A stretch of DNA of 64,000 bases, taken from NCBI RefSeq assembly GCF_000472445.1, contig NZ_AXAJ01000007.1:62750-126749 (forward strand), given 5' to 3'. The position numbers were made by a program, and so were the translations under genes. How positions within the stretch are numbered: the first letter of the stretch is position 1; every line of letters begins with the position of its first letter. Shown here in pieces: positions 43,613 through 52,746 of this stretch. The notes below the pieces were generated by a model. That model was not told where the DNA came from. It did not search any database and was given only the letters and a program-made list of their open reading frames with translations. The DNA comes from Burkholderia sp. WSM2230. Its GTDB lineage: Bacteria > Pseudomonadota > Gammaproteobacteria > Burkholderiales > Burkholderiaceae.

Positions 43613-44476
43613 TCACGCGGGCAGGGGCGTGACCGGAAAGATCGCATTGATCTGCCCGGTTCCCGAACTGCCGAAATACGGCGTGATGACTTCCACATTG
43701 CCGTCATAGCGGTCCCAACCCAGCGCGCCAAGCAGCATCGCCGTGTCGTGCATGCCGCCTTCGCCCCAACATTTCTCGTTGTAGAGCGGCAGCATCGCGC
43801 AGAATGTCTTCCAGTCGCCGGCTTGCCATAACTCGACCACGCGGCGGTCCATCTGCTCGAGAAAAGGATTCCACACCCTGTGCATGAATTGCTCAGCCGT
43901 GCCGTTGTCGGCAAAGTGGTGGCTAAGCGAGCCGCTCGCGAGAATGGCGACCGTGCCGTCGTAGCGCTCTTCGATTGCCTTGCGCACCGCGAGGCCAAAG
44001 CGGGCGCTGGTTTCGAGCTGGTGCCACATGCACCAGCCTGCAACCGACACGGCCTTGAAATGCCGATCGCCATTCATATAGCGCATCGGCACCAGCGTGC
44101 CGTATTCGAGTTCGAGCGTGGTCTCGCTATGCGCGCGGCTTTTCACGCCCATTTCGTTGGCGACTTCAGCGATCAGATTGCCGAGCCCGACATTGCCGGG
44201 ATACGCATACGGCATGTTCTTGATGAAATGCGGCAGTTCGTTGCTCGTGTAGACGCCTTCGAACTTCGGCGCGCAATTGATGTGGTATTCGCTATTGACG
44301 AGCCAATGCACGTCGAATACGACAATCGTATCCACACCCAACTCGCGGCAACGCCGGCCGATTTCATGATGACCGTCGATCGCGGGCTGACGGCAACCCT
44401 TATGCGGACCGTCGAGCTCGGACAAATATAACGACGGCACGTGTGTCACTTTTGCTGCCAGCGCGAGCTTGCCCAT
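43613..44476 (-). CDS. hpaD: 3,4-dihydroxyphenylacetate 2,3-dioxygenase HpaD (class III extradiol)
   Basis: A 287-residue ring-cleavage dioxygenase of the LigB-type superfamily that opens homoprotocatechuate next to the hydroxyls. Candidate iron-binding and catalytic residues lie in AAKVTHVPSL (His12), VVFDVHWLV, ILASGSLSHHF and SSETTLELEYGTLVPM-like segments. The ATG at 44476 is followed by GKLALAAKVTHVPS, the expected N-terminus; the open frame extending to 44839 reads antisense to hpaE. It is 59 bases from hpaE. Confidence 0.94.
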   Translation of the reverse strand: MGKLALAAKVTHVPSLYLSELDGPHKGCRQPAIDGHHEIGRRCRELGVDTIVVFDVHWLVNSEYHINCAPKFEGVYTSNELPHFIKNMPYAYPGNVGLGNLIAEVANEMGVKSRAHSETTLELEYGTLVPMRYMNGDRHFKAVSVAGWCMWHQLETSARFGLAVRKAIEERYDGTVAILASGSLSHHFADNGTAEQFMHRVWNPFLEQMDRRVVELWQAGDWKTFCAMLPLYNEKCWGEGGMHDTAMLLGALGWDRYDGNVEVITPYFGSSGTGQINAIFPVTPLPA

Positions 44477-44535
44477 CGTGGTCTCCTTCTTTCTGTGCCG
44501 CGAGACGCACTGCGCCTCGCGATATGTCCGGCGAG

Positions 44536-45993
44536 TCAGACGCCCCAGCGCGGAATGTGATGTGAGCCGAGCGACACGCAAACATTCTTCGGTTCGAGGA
44601 ATACTTCGAAGCTCCACGTACCGCCCTCGCGTCCCACGCCCGATGCCTTCGTACCGCCGAACGGCTGACGCAGGTCGCGCACGTTCTGGCTGTTGACGAA
44701 GCACATGCCGGCTTCCACGGCGGCCGCGACGCGATGCGCGCGCCCCGTGCTCTCCGTCCAGATGTAGCTCGATAAACCGTATGAGACGTCGTTTGCGAGC
44801 CGGATCGCGTCGGCTTCGTCGTCGAATGAAATCAGGCACGCGACCGGGCCAAAAATCTCTTCCTGCGCGATGCGCATGCGGTTGTCCACATCCACGAAAA
44901 CCGTGGGCATCACGAAGTTGCCCTTGCGCATGGCTTCGGGCAAATCAGGCGTGTCGAGGCCGCCGCACGCAAGCGTGGCGCCTTCTTTGGGCCCGAGTTC
45001 GATATAGCTGCGCACTTTGGCCAGATGCCCCTCGCTGATCATCGGCCCGACGATCGTGCTCTCCGCCAGGGGATCACCCACGGCGAGGCGCTTCGCGCGT
45101 TCTACGAAGCGCTCTGCAAACTTCGCGTAAATCGACTTCTGCACCAGGATTCGAGAGCCAGCAGTGCAGCGTTCGCCGTTGTTCGAGAAGATCATGAAGA
45201 TGGCGGCGTCGAGCGCGCGCTCGAAGTCGGCGTCGTCGAAAATCACGAATGGCGACTTGCCGCCGAGTTCCATCGAGAACTTCTTGAGCCCGGCGGTTTG
45301 CACGATCCGGTTGCCCGTTGCAGTAGAGCCGGTGAACGACACCGCGTGCACATCAGCATGCGCGACGAGCGGCTCGCCGGTTTCCTTGCCGAAGCCGTGC
45401 ACGACGTTGAGCACGCCCGCCGGAATGCCGGCTTCCAGCGCGAGCGTGCCGAGCATCGACGCGGTTAGCGGCGACAGCTCGCTCATCTTCAGCACGGCAG
45501 TATTGCCGAACGCGAGACAGGGTGCGACTTTCCAGGTAGCCGTCATGAACGGCACATTCCACGGCGAAATAAGCGCACACACGCCGACCGGATGAAACAG
45601 CGTGTAGTTGAGATGCGTGTCGGTCGGATAGGTGTGGCCGTCCACGCGTGTGCACATCTCGGCGAAGTAGCTGAAGTTGTCGGCTGCGCGCGGAACCAGT
45701 TGCTTGCGCGTTTGCGAGATCGTCTGGCCGGTGTCTTTCGTTTCGGTTTCCGAAATGTCCGGAACGTTCCTTGCAATCAGTTCGCCGAGCTTCCGGACAA
45801 GCTTCGCGCGCTCTGAAGCGGGCTTGGCGGCCCATGCGGGAAATGCCTCTTTTGCGGCATGCACGGCATCGTGGACCTCTTTCTCGCCGCCGCGCGCCAC
45901 TTCGGCGAGTACTTCCTGCGTCGCCGGATTGACGGTTTCGAAGTAGGCTTTCGCGCTGGCCGTCTTGCCGTTGATGAGATGTTCGATTCGCAT
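44536..45993 (-). CDS. hpaE: 5-carboxymethyl-2-hydroxymuconate semialdehyde dehydrogenase HpaE
   Basis: A 485-residue NAD-dependent aldehyde dehydrogenase that oxidises the ring-cleavage semialdehyde. Key motifs are PWNVPFMTATWKVAPCLAFGN, MELGGKSPFVIFDDAD (general base Glu), NNGERCTAGSRILVQ with nucleophile C276, and EEIFGPVACLISF. The ATG at 45993 (MRIEHLINGK) is the family start; the open upstream frame to 46137 is rejected. Homology alone would give generic ALDH, but the position between hpaD and hpaG fixes the substrate. Confidence 0.93.
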   Translation of the reverse strand: MRIEHLINGKTASAKAYFETVNPATQEVLAEVARGGEKEVHDAVHAAKEAFPAWAAKPASERAKLVRKLGELIARNVPDISETETKDTGQTISQTRKQLVPRAADNFSYFAEMCTRVDGHTYPTDTHLNYTLFHPVGVCALISPWNVPFMTATWKVAPCLAFGNTAVLKMSELSPLTASMLGTLALEAGIPAGVLNVVHGFGKETGEPLVAHADVHAVSFTGSTATGNRIVQTAGLKKFSMELGGKSPFVIFDDADFERALDAAIFMIFSNNGERCTAGSRILVQKSIYAKFAERFVERAKRLAVGDPLAESTIVGPMISEGHLAKVRSYIELGPKEGATLACGGLDTPDLPEAMRKGNFVMPTVFVDVDNRMRIAQEEIFGPVACLISFDDEADAIRLANDVSYGLSSYIWTESTGRAHRVAAAVEAGMCFVNSQNVRDLRQPFGGTKASGVGREGGTWSFEVFLEPKNVCVSLGSHHIPRWGV

Positions 45994-46048
45994 TGCGTTG
46001 TCCTTGCGTTTGTACTTTGCTCTTGCGCTGCCTTTCAGGTGTTGCCGG

Positions 46049-46807
46049 TCAGGTACGGCCGAAATCCGCGTCGGATGCAATTGTGTTGACGAGGCGGCCG
46101 AGGCCGTCGATCTCGCACACCACTTCGTCGCCGGCATTCACATTCACGATGCCTTCCGGCGTGCCGGTGAGAATCACGTCGCCCGGCGCGAGCGTCATGA
46201 AACCGCTCAGGTATTCGATCAGCGCGGGAATATCGGTCACGAGATCGCGGGTATTGCCGCGTTGCTGCAGTGTGCCGTTGACGAAAGTTCGCAATTCCAG
46301 TTGCGTCACGTCGCTAATGTCCGCTGCGTCGACGAACCATGGACCGAGCACCGTGGCGCCGTCGCGGTTCTTCACGCGCAGGTTGGGGCGGTAATAGTTT
46401 TCGAGGTAGTCGCGGATGGCGTAGTCGTTGGCGATCATGTAACCGGCGACGTGCTGCATCGCGTTGTCCTGCCCGACGTTGCGCGCAGTGCGGCCGATCA
46501 CGACAGCGAGTTCACACTCGTAGTGCATGAAAGCGACATCGGCCGGGCGCCGCGTGAAGCCGCGATGACCCAGCACCGTGCCCGGTCCCTTGAGGAATAC
46601 GAGCGGCTCTTCCTGCTTGTTGAATTGCAGTTCCTTCGCATGTTCGGCGTAATTCAGGCCAAGCGCGAAGAGGGTGCCGACTTCGACGGGCGTGAGCCAG
46701 ACAACCTCGTCTTCGCCGCACACGCGTCCATCCGCGAGTTGCACGCCTTCTGCATGCGGATAGGCTTCGTGAATCGCGCCTGCATACGCTACACGACCGC
46801 GCATCAT
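46049..46807 (-). CDS. hpaG2: HpaG subunit 2: homoprotocatechuate-pathway isomerase/decarboxylase half
   Basis: A 252-residue fumarylacetoacetate-hydrolase-fold protein. It carries FALGLNYAEHAKEL, EEPLVFLKGPGTVLGH, HYECELAVVIGR (metal ligands Glu/Glu), RVKNRDGATVLGPWFV and DVILTGTPEGI. In E. coli HpaG the N- and C-terminal halves are fused; here they are separate adjacent genes. It decarboxylates 5-oxopent-3-ene-1,2,5-tricarboxylate. Its start codons (46807 or 46804) overlap the stop of hpaG1, indicating coupled synthesis. Confidence 0.9.
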   Translation of the reverse strand: MMRGRVAYAGAIHEAYPHAEGVQLADGRVCGEDEVVWLTPVEVGTLFALGLNYAEHAKELQFNKQEEPLVFLKGPGTVLGHRGFTRRPADVAFMHYECELAVVIGRTARNVGQDNAMQHVAGYMIANDYAIRDYLENYYRPNLRVKNRDGATVLGPWFVDAADISDVTQLELRTFVNGTLQQRGNTRDLVTDIPALIEYLSGFMTLAPGDVILTGTPEGIVNVNAGDEVVCEIDGLGRLVNTIASDADFGRT

Positions 46808-47577
46808 GCCTGTTCTCCGTCCAGTTGCGTTGCGCCGACGAACGACACGCGAAGCGGCGGAAGTCCGCCGATCGACAGCGTTGCCTCGTCGCCGATATGC
46901 GCGATGGGCGAGCCGTGCGGCACACCTGTCGTGATGACGTCGCCGCGCGCGAGCGTCATGAACTCGGTGACATCGGCGAGCAGTACGGCCGCCTTGCGTA
47001 CCGACGAAGCCGTGCTCGCCGCGAACGCATGCCTGCCGTTGAGCGAAACCGCGATGGCAAGTTCATCCGGATTGGCAACGTGCCGCGCGGCGACAACCGC
47101 AGGGCCGATCACGCAAAAACCGTCGCGCGCCCGGAATCGCACGGACGGACGATACACGCTTGCATGCGGCACGCTGAGATCGGCCACCACCGTGTAGCCC
47201 GCGATGTAGTCCAACGACCGCTCCGCGCACACACGCGTTGCAGTGCGTCCAATCACGATCCCGAGCGACACACCCACCTCCACGCCCACGCTATCGTCGG
47301 GCACGACCACTTTCGCGCGATGTCCCGCGAGCGTATTGCGCGGCTTCAGGTATAGAACCGGCGCTTTCGGCGGTGCCTTGTATGGCGCGGCGTGCATTGC
47401 ATCGCCGAGGGCCGCGATCGCGGCACGGTCGTTGAGCAAGGTTCCGTAGACAGAACCGCTGACGGGCGGACGGCACGCCATGCCCCGTGCGAGCAGCGCC
47501 GCCGCGGTGTGCGCATCGACATCGCGAGGCAATGCGTCGCCTTCCGGATGCAGCAGATAATCGGCAAGTGCAAACAT
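46804..47577 (-). CDS. hpaG1: HpaG subunit 1: homoprotocatechuate-pathway isomerase/decarboxylase half
   Basis: A 257-residue fumarylacetoacetate-hydrolase-fold protein corresponding to the N-terminal half of fused HpaG. Visible motifs are APVLYLKPRNTLAGHRAKVV, VGVEVGVSLGIVIGRTATRV, SVRFRARDGFCVIGP and DVITTGVPHGSPI. Together with subunit 2 it isomerises and decarboxylates the tricarboxylate intermediate. It is the first gene of the hpa operon, starting 38 bases from a perfect palindrome likely bound by HpaR. Confidence 0.9.
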   Translation of the reverse strand: MFALADYLLHPEGDALPRDVDAHTAAALLARGMACRPPVSGSVYGTLLNDRAAIAALGDAMHAAPYKAPPKAPVLYLKPRNTLAGHRAKVVVPDDSVGVEVGVSLGIVIGRTATRVCAERSLDYIAGYTVVADLSVPHASVYRPSVRFRARDGFCVIGPAVVAARHVANPDELAIAVSLNGRHAFAASTASSVRKAAVLLADVTEFMTLARGDVITTGVPHGSPIAHIGDEATLSIGGLPPLRVSFVGATQLDGEQA

Positions 47578-47615
47578 GACCTGGCTATGCCTCTGAAGGA
47601 AGACTCGACATAAAC

Positions 47616-47629
47616 ACTAACATGTTAGT
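47616..47629. promoter_or_regulatory. Palindromic operator candidate for HpaR
   Basis: ACTAACATGTTAGT is a perfect 14-base palindrome in the 147-base gap between divergent hpaG1 and hpaR. It lies 38 bases upstream of the hpaG1 ATG, where it would overlap the promoter. MarR-family dimers such as HpaR use palindromes of this size. Confidence 0.65.
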
Positions 47630-47724
47630 AGTATTGCGCTTGATATGATCCAGGGTCAATAGCCAGTCGGCTGATCGCGGGTTTTCCCTTAAGCTTCGAC
47701 GGCTGCTTTCTATCATCGTCCAAT

Positions 47725-48177
47725 ATGTCTTCGTCCGCTTCCACACGAGTTTTGCACCGCAACCTGCCGATGCTGCTGCTGCGCGCCAGGGAAAAAATGA
47801 TGGAGCGTTTTCGTCCATTGATTACGGCGCACGGTTTGACCGAGCAGCAATGGCGCGTGATTCGCGCACTCAACGAGCACGGCCCAATGGAGCCGCGTCA
47901 CATCTCGGACATCTGCACGATTTCGAGCCCGAGCATGGCGGGCGTGCTCGCGCGCATGGAGAGCATGGAGCTGGTGACAAAAGAGCGTTTCGCGGAGGAC
48001 CAGCGCCGCGTACTGGTTTCGCTAACCGATACGAGCGTGGAACTCGTGCGCGTGATCTCGAAGGACCTTGAAGCGCAGTACCGCGAACTGGAGCGTAAGG
48101 TGGGACCGGAGATTGTCGAGCGTGTGTATCGCGCCGTTGACGACCTACTGGCGGGTATCGAGCAGGAAGACGACTGA
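47725..48177 (+). CDS. hpaR: Homoprotocatechuate degradation repressor HpaR (MarR family)
   Basis: A 150-residue MarR-type winged-helix regulator. Its sequence runs RNLPMLLLRAREKMMERFRPLITAHGLTEQQWRVIRAL, then the recognition region HISDICTISSPSMAGVLARMESMELV and the wing KERFAEDQRRVLVSLTD. HpaR represses the hpa meta-cleavage operon and is released by hydroxyphenylacetate-type inducers. The divergent position next to hpaG1, together with the palindrome in between, supports the assignment. Confidence 0.92.
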   Translation: MSSSASTRVLHRNLPMLLLRAREKMMERFRPLITAHGLTEQQWRVIRALNEHGPMEPRHISDICTISSPSMAGVLARMESMELVTKERFAEDQRRVLVSLTDTSVELVRVISKDLEAQYRELERKVGPEIVERVYRAVDDLLAGIEQEDD

Positions 48178-48267
48178 AGGGGCCGCGCGCGGTTCATGGC
48201 TAGCCATGCCGCGAAGCGCTAAAGTACGGCTACACCATTCATTACCGCTTTCATTGAAGAGAGTCCG

Positions 48268-49338
48268 ATGCCGTTGTCACCTGAGGCTGGCGCCACACCG
48301 AAAAGTGCCCTGAAACAGGCCATATTTCTGCATACCGGCTGGCGCAGCGCGGGCACGTGGGTGTGGTCCCGTCTTCGCGCGCTCAACGGCGCTACAGGAT
48401 TTTACGAGCCGCTCAGCAACGTGCTCGCGGATCTGAGTCTCGCCGAGGTTGCCGCAAGCCGCCCCACGCTGACATCGGGACATCCGCCTCTGGAGGCGCC
48501 TTACTTCGACGAATATAAAGCGTTCCTGGGCGAAGGCGCGCGCGGTGTGAGCGGATACCGAAGAGCCTTCAATATCGACCGTTTCAGCGAGCAGCCGGAC
48601 GCGGAATTTGCCGCGCTACAGAGCTATTTGCGCGGCCTTTGCGAGCACTCGGCTCAACAGGGCAGAGTGCCGGTCCTCAAGTTCTGTCGTTCGTCGGGCA
48701 GGTTGCAGTGGTTCAGGCACGCGTTTGCCGACGCAATGCATGTGGGCGTGCTGCGCAATCCCGCATCGCAGTTTGCGTCCGGGTGGCTTCTCAACCAGCA
48801 GTGGCGCAATCCGTTTTTCGTGGCCGCGCCGTTTCGCGTGCTCGGCTTGAACCGTACGGAGCCGCTGGTCAGGCAGATCATCGAGCTATGCGACGTGAAG
48901 TTGCCGCCTGCGGCGCCCGCTTCCGACGACGCCTACGCTGTTGCGTGCGAACACTATGCACGCAGCGCGGAAGGCAACAACGCCTACCGCGCGTTTATCG
49001 CGCTGTGGATTCTAGGTGCATGCCGAATGGGACAAGGCATCGACCTGCTCGTCGACATGGACCTGCTTGGACAGTCGCGCGAATATGCGGCCAACCTGCG
49101 AGCCGGATTTGAAGCGCAGAGCGGACTGTCGCCCGATTTCAGCAGCGCGCGCGATCTTGTGGAGGAAACCCGCCGCAGCGCCGCGCGCATGAGCGGAATA
49201 GACGGTCAGGCGATACGTGTCGTTCATTCGGCGGCGCTCAAATTCCTCAAGATGCAAAGCGGCTTGGACGCGGCCTTTCTCGAACGGGTGCGCGAGAAAA
49301 TGGTGCTTGCAAACGAGCTGACCGCGCAATGGCGCTAG
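48268..49338 (+). CDS. Sulfotransferase-like P-loop protein, function unknown
   Basis: A 356-residue cytoplasmic protein. An early strand-loop-helix IFLHTGWRSAGTWVWSRL (residues 19-36) has the layout of the PAPS 5'-phosphosulfate loop (TxxRSGSTxW-like). VLRNPASQFASGWLL near residue 160 resembles the 3'-phosphate-binding RNPxxxxxS segment. Residues in between (DEYKAFLGEGARGVSGYRRAF) are not recognisable. The match suggests a sulfotransferase fold, but PAPS binding is unproven and the acceptor is unknown. The ATG at 48268 has GAAGAGAG upstream. It stands alone between hpaR and a convergent MFS gene. Confidence 0.6.
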   Translation: MPLSPEAGATPKSALKQAIFLHTGWRSAGTWVWSRLRALNGATGFYEPLSNVLADLSLAEVAASRPTLTSGHPPLEAPYFDEYKAFLGEGARGVSGYRRAFNIDRFSEQPDAEFAALQSYLRGLCEHSAQQGRVPVLKFCRSSGRLQWFRHAFADAMHVGVLRNPASQFASGWLLNQQWRNPFFVAAPFRVLGLNRTEPLVRQIIELCDVKLPPAAPASDDAYAVACEHYARSAEGNNAYRAFIALWILGACRMGQGIDLLVDMDLLGQSREYAANLRAGFEAQSGLSPDFSSARDLVEETRRSAARMSGIDGQAIRVVHSAALKFLKMQSGLDAAFLERVREKMVLANELTAQWR

Positions 49339-49366
49339 GCGCCAAAAAGTTATTCGCACTGCGCTG

Positions 49367-50776
49367 CTACGAAGCAGCCGGTTTTTTCGCATCCGCCAAC
49401 GTTTCGGCTCTCAACCGGTCATAGCTCGTCTTGTCGAGCGGCACTGCATCGGGCTGGCCCAGGTCGCTCAGTCTCACGCGATAATTTTCACGTGCGCTCC
49501 ATGCGGTGACCGCTGCAATGATCGTAATGCCGAAGGTGATCGCTCCGATCGTTAGGGGAACGTTGTGCGAGCCCGGCGGCGCGACATAAGCGAACAATGC
49601 CGGCAGCAACGCGGTAATCGTGGTGCCGATGTTCTGCCCGATCGCCATTGCGGAGACGCGCGAGCGGGTGGGGAAAAGTTCTGGGTAGAAGCTCGGGAAC
49701 GTCGCGTTATAGCCTTGGTAGATGACGCCCCACATGAGGATCGACATCACCATGGCGAGCGCCACGTTGTGAATGCTGATCGCGTACAGGTACGCAAAAG
49801 AGAGCAGACCCGCACCGAGTGCGCCCACAATGATCGGCAGGCGCCGGCCAATCCGGTCAGACAGATTGCCCACATAAGGAATCACCAGCACGGCGACAAT
49901 GTTGCCGATCACTGGAATCCACAGGTAGACGCTTTTCGAAAAGCCGATGCCGTACGAGGCCTGCACTGCATATGCAGCGCCGAAAATCGTCGCGACCACG
50001 GGAATCACATTCATCAGCGAGCAGCCGACTACACGCAGCATATCCGGCCAGTTGTAGCGGAAAGCCTCGGCAATCGGCGACTTCGGCACGCCGCCGGTCG
50101 CGTCTTCCTTGGCGAAAGCCGGTGTTTCTTCGACCTCGCGACGGATGATGTAGCCGGCCACCAGCACCAGCGCGCTCAGCAGAAATGGAATGCGCCAGCC
50201 CCACGAATTGAACGAGCTTTCCTCCATGTAATAGGCGAGCGGCAGGAACACCGCAGCAGCGAGAATCTGCCCGGCCTGCACTCCCTGCAGCGTGAAGCTT
50301 GCGTAATAGCCGCGTCGTCCGAAGGGCGCATGTTCGAGAATCATCGAGCTTGCGCCCGAGATTTCTCCCGCAACCGCAAAGCCCTGGATCAGGCGAAGCA
50401 CGACGAGCATCGTCGGCGCCAGCAGACCGACCTGGTGATAAGTCGGCAGGAGGCCGACTGCCATTGTCGAAAAACCCATCAGGAACATGCATAGCAGCAG
50501 GACGTTCTTGCGGCCGTGCGTGTCGCCCCAATGTCCGAGTACGAACGCGCCGATAGGCCGCGCGACGTAGCCGACGCCATAAGTGGCGAGTGAGGCGACG
50601 ATCGCGATTTTCGGATTGCCGGATGGAAAGAACAGTTGGGGGAAAATCAGCGCCGCCGCCTGCGCGTAGATAAAGAAATCGTAGTACTCGAGTGCGGAGC
50701 CGATCCAGCCGCTGGCGGTTGCCTTGCCAGCCTGTCCGCGATGCTTGCGGCCACTTGCCGATGCGTTCGTTGCCAT
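49367..50776 (-). CDS. MFS transporter, metabolite:H+ symporter (MHS) family
   Basis: A 469-residue permease with 12 predicted TM segments. The MHS signatures WIGSALEYYDFFIYAQAAALIF, RPIGAFVLGHWGDTHGRKNVLLL and RLIQGFAVAGEISGASSMILEHAP are clear; this family imports organic acids such as shikimate, citrate, alpha-ketoglutarate or proline-betaine. The ATG at 50776 has GGAGG six bases upstream, so it is preferred over 50791. It is divergent from mmsA, suggesting uptake of a substrate degraded through methylmalonate semialdehyde; this is inference. Confidence 0.9.
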   Translation of the reverse strand: MATNASASGRKHRGQAGKATASGWIGSALEYYDFFIYAQAAALIFPQLFFPSGNPKIAIVASLATYGVGYVARPIGAFVLGHWGDTHGRKNVLLLCMFLMGFSTMAVGLLPTYHQVGLLAPTMLVVLRLIQGFAVAGEISGASSMILEHAPFGRRGYYASFTLQGVQAGQILAAAVFLPLAYYMEESSFNSWGWRIPFLLSALVLVAGYIIRREVEETPAFAKEDATGGVPKSPIAEAFRYNWPDMLRVVGCSLMNVIPVVATIFGAAYAVQASYGIGFSKSVYLWIPVIGNIVAVLVIPYVGNLSDRIGRRLPIIVGALGAGLLSFAYLYAISIHNVALAMVMSILMWGVIYQGYNATFPSFYPELFPTRSRVSAMAIGQNIGTTITALLPALFAYVAPPGSHNVPLTIGAITFGITIIAAVTAWSARENYRVRLSDLGQPDAVPLDKTSYDRLRAETLADAKKPAAS

Positions 50777-51111
50777 ATCACGCCTCCTCATCGGGTGCTG
50801 TCAAAAGCCCATGCGGCCGCTTCATTTGGCGTCCGGCGCGCGAACTATGCAACCCAGGACTTACACCGCGATGCAGCGATACAGTGCAGTCCGCTGCAAT
50901 ACCTCTGACGTTGCCCTTATCCACGCGCATTCATGCGCGGCCGCCCGGCGATCCAATACAGTTGCCACACAAAAAACAATACAGTGAGGCGCGGTTCTGT
51001 TTTGCTGTATAGGGAATAAGGGGCGCAGCGTCGATACAGTTGGCGGGTCTTCAATCCGCTGGCCCTGCCCGGCGCACTGCGCCCGGCCCCTTCCCGAACG
51101 TGAGGTACGCG
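50777..51111. promoter_or_regulatory. Divergent MFS/mmsA control region with iterated ATACAGT motif
   Basis: The heptamer ATACAGT occurs four times in the same orientation at 50879-50885, 50956-50962, 50979-50985 and 51034-51040. A near inverse copy (CTGTAT, 51005-51010) lies among them. The second and third copies are 23 bases apart start to start, about two helical turns. Such a mix of direct and inverted copies is a typical multi-site regulator target. No dedicated regulator gene lies next to it. Confidence 0.7.
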
Positions 51112-52635
51112 ATGAACGCAGTAAACGAGCAAGACAGGCTGTCCGTGCAGCAGTTGGGCCACTACATCGGCGGCGCCATGGTTGCGCCCACCAGTGGCCG
51201 CTTCAAGGACGTGTTCAATCCCGCGACCGGCAAGGTGACGGGCGCGGTCGCGCTCGCATCGGTAGAGGAAGTGAATGCCGCGGTGAAAGCAGCGAAGGCG
51301 GCATTTCCAGCATGGAGCGAAACCGCGCCTCTCAAGCGCGCGCGCATTCTGTTCAGGTTCAAGGAACTGCTCAACCAGCACCACGACGAACTCGCGATGC
51401 TCATCACGCGCGAGCACGGCAAGGTGTTCACGGACGCACAGGGCGAGGTGGTGCGCGGTATCGAAGTGGTCGAGTTCGCGTGCGGCATTCCGAACCTGCT
51501 GAAAACCGGTTTCACCGACCAGATAGGCGGCGGCATCGACAACTGGAACCTGCGTCAGGCGCTTGGCGTAGTCGCGGGCATTACACCGTTCAATTTCCCG
51601 GTGATGGTGCCGATGTGGATGTTCCCCGTCGCGCTGGCTTGCGGCAACACGTTCGTCCTGAAGCCGTCCGAGCGCGATCCGTCGGCGTCGTTGCGCATTG
51701 CCGAATTACTGAAGGAAGCCGGTCTGCCGGACGGCGTGTTCAATGTGGTCAACGGCGACAAGGTGGCGGTCGACGCATTGATCGAACATCCGGACGTCGC
51801 GGCGCTGTCGTTTGTCGGTTCGACGCCGATTGCGGAGTACATCCACACGGAAGCGTCGAAGCGCGGTAAGCGCGTGCAGGCGCTGGGCGGCGCGAAGAAT
51901 CACCTCGTGGTGATGCCCGACGCCGATCTCGATCAGGCCGTGGATGCGCTGATCGGCGCCGCCTATGGCTCTGCCGGCGAGCGCTGCATGGCGATTTCGG
52001 TGGCAGTGGCTGTCGGCAATATCGCCGATAAGCTGATCGAAAGGCTTGTGCCGCGCGTGAAGTCGCTCGTCATCAAGAATGGCGAGAACCTGGACGCCGA
52101 AATGGGGCCGCTCGTAACCGCCGAGCACAAGGCGAAAGTGGCGGGCTACATCGCGTCGGGCGTGGAAGAGGGCGCCACGCTCATCGTGGATGGCCGCGTA
52201 CATCCCGTCGCGAAAGAAGACGGGTTCTTTATCGGCGGAACGCTGTTTGACAACGTCGGCACGCAGATGAAGATCTACAAGGAAGAGATTTTCGGCCCGG
52301 TGCTGGCGGTGGTACGTGTGCCCGATTTCGCGAGCGCGGTCGAACTGATCAACGCGCATGAGTTCGGTAACGGCGTGTCGCTATTCACCTCGGACGGCGG
52401 CGTTGCGCGCGCGTTGGGCCGGCAGATACAGGTGGGCATGGTCGGCATCAATGTGCCCATTCCGGTGCCGATGGCATGGCACTCGTTCGGCGGCTGGAAG
52501 AAGTCGCTGTTCGGCGACCATCATGCGTACGGCGAAGAGGGCGTGCGCTTCTATACGCGTTACAAGAGCATCATGCAGCGCTGGCCCGACAGCATCGCCA
52601 AGGGTGCTGAGTTTACGATGCCTGTGGCGAAGTAA
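51112..52635 (+). CDS. mmsA: Methylmalonate-semialdehyde dehydrogenase (CoA-acylating) MmsA
   Basis: A 507-residue CoA-dependent aldehyde dehydrogenase. It starts with [17 protein letters not shown] and contains [40 protein letters not shown] and the nucleophile C292 in [36 protein letters not shown] near the end is diagnostic for MmsA/IolA. It converts methylmalonate or malonate semialdehyde to propionyl- or acetyl-CoA in valine or inositol catabolism. The upstream open frame to 51040 is rejected; GAGGT precedes the ATG at 51112. No mmsB or iol genes are adjacent. Confidence 0.93.
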   Translation: MNAVNEQDRLSVQQLGHYIGGAMVAPTSGRFKDVFNPATGKVTGAVALASVEEVNAAVKAAKAAFPAWSETAPLKRARILFRFKELLNQHHDELAMLITREHGKVFTDAQGEVVRGIEVVEFACGIPNLLKTGFTDQIGGGIDNWNLRQALGVVAGITPFNFPVMVPMWMFPVALACGNTFVLKPSERDPSASLRIAELLKEAGLPDGVFNVVNGDKVAVDALIEHPDVAALSFVGSTPIAEYIHTEASKRGKRVQALGGAKNHLVVMPDADLDQAVDALIGAAYGSAGERCMAISVAVAVGNIADKLIERLVPRVKSLVIKNGENLDAEMGPLVTAEHKAKVAGYIASGVEEGATLIVDGRVHPVAKEDGFFIGGTLFDNVGTQMKIYKEEIFGPVLAVVRVPDFASAVELINAHEFGNGVSLFTSDGGVARALGRQIQVGMVGINVPIPVPMAWHSFGGWKKSLFGDHHAYGEEGVRFYTRYKSIMQRWPDSIAKGAEFTMPVAK

Positions 52636-52702
52636 CTCGCGAGCCGGGCAACGAGCGGAACAAGCGCAACAAGAGCAACGAGCGCGATCAGCGCAACAAG
52701 AG

Positions 52703-52736
52703 AAGCCGCGGCTGACACTTCAGCCGCGGCTTTTTT
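52703..52736 (+). terminator. Strong intrinsic terminator after mmsA
   Basis: AAGCCGCGGCTGA and TCAGCCGCGGCTT pair over 13 bases around a 4-base loop (CACT), followed by a run of T. It lies 68 bases after the mmsA stop and just before the convergent MFS gene stop. The A-run on the left arm side also allows weaker action on the minus strand. Confidence 0.92.
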
Positions 52737-52746
52737 CATTGTGGCT

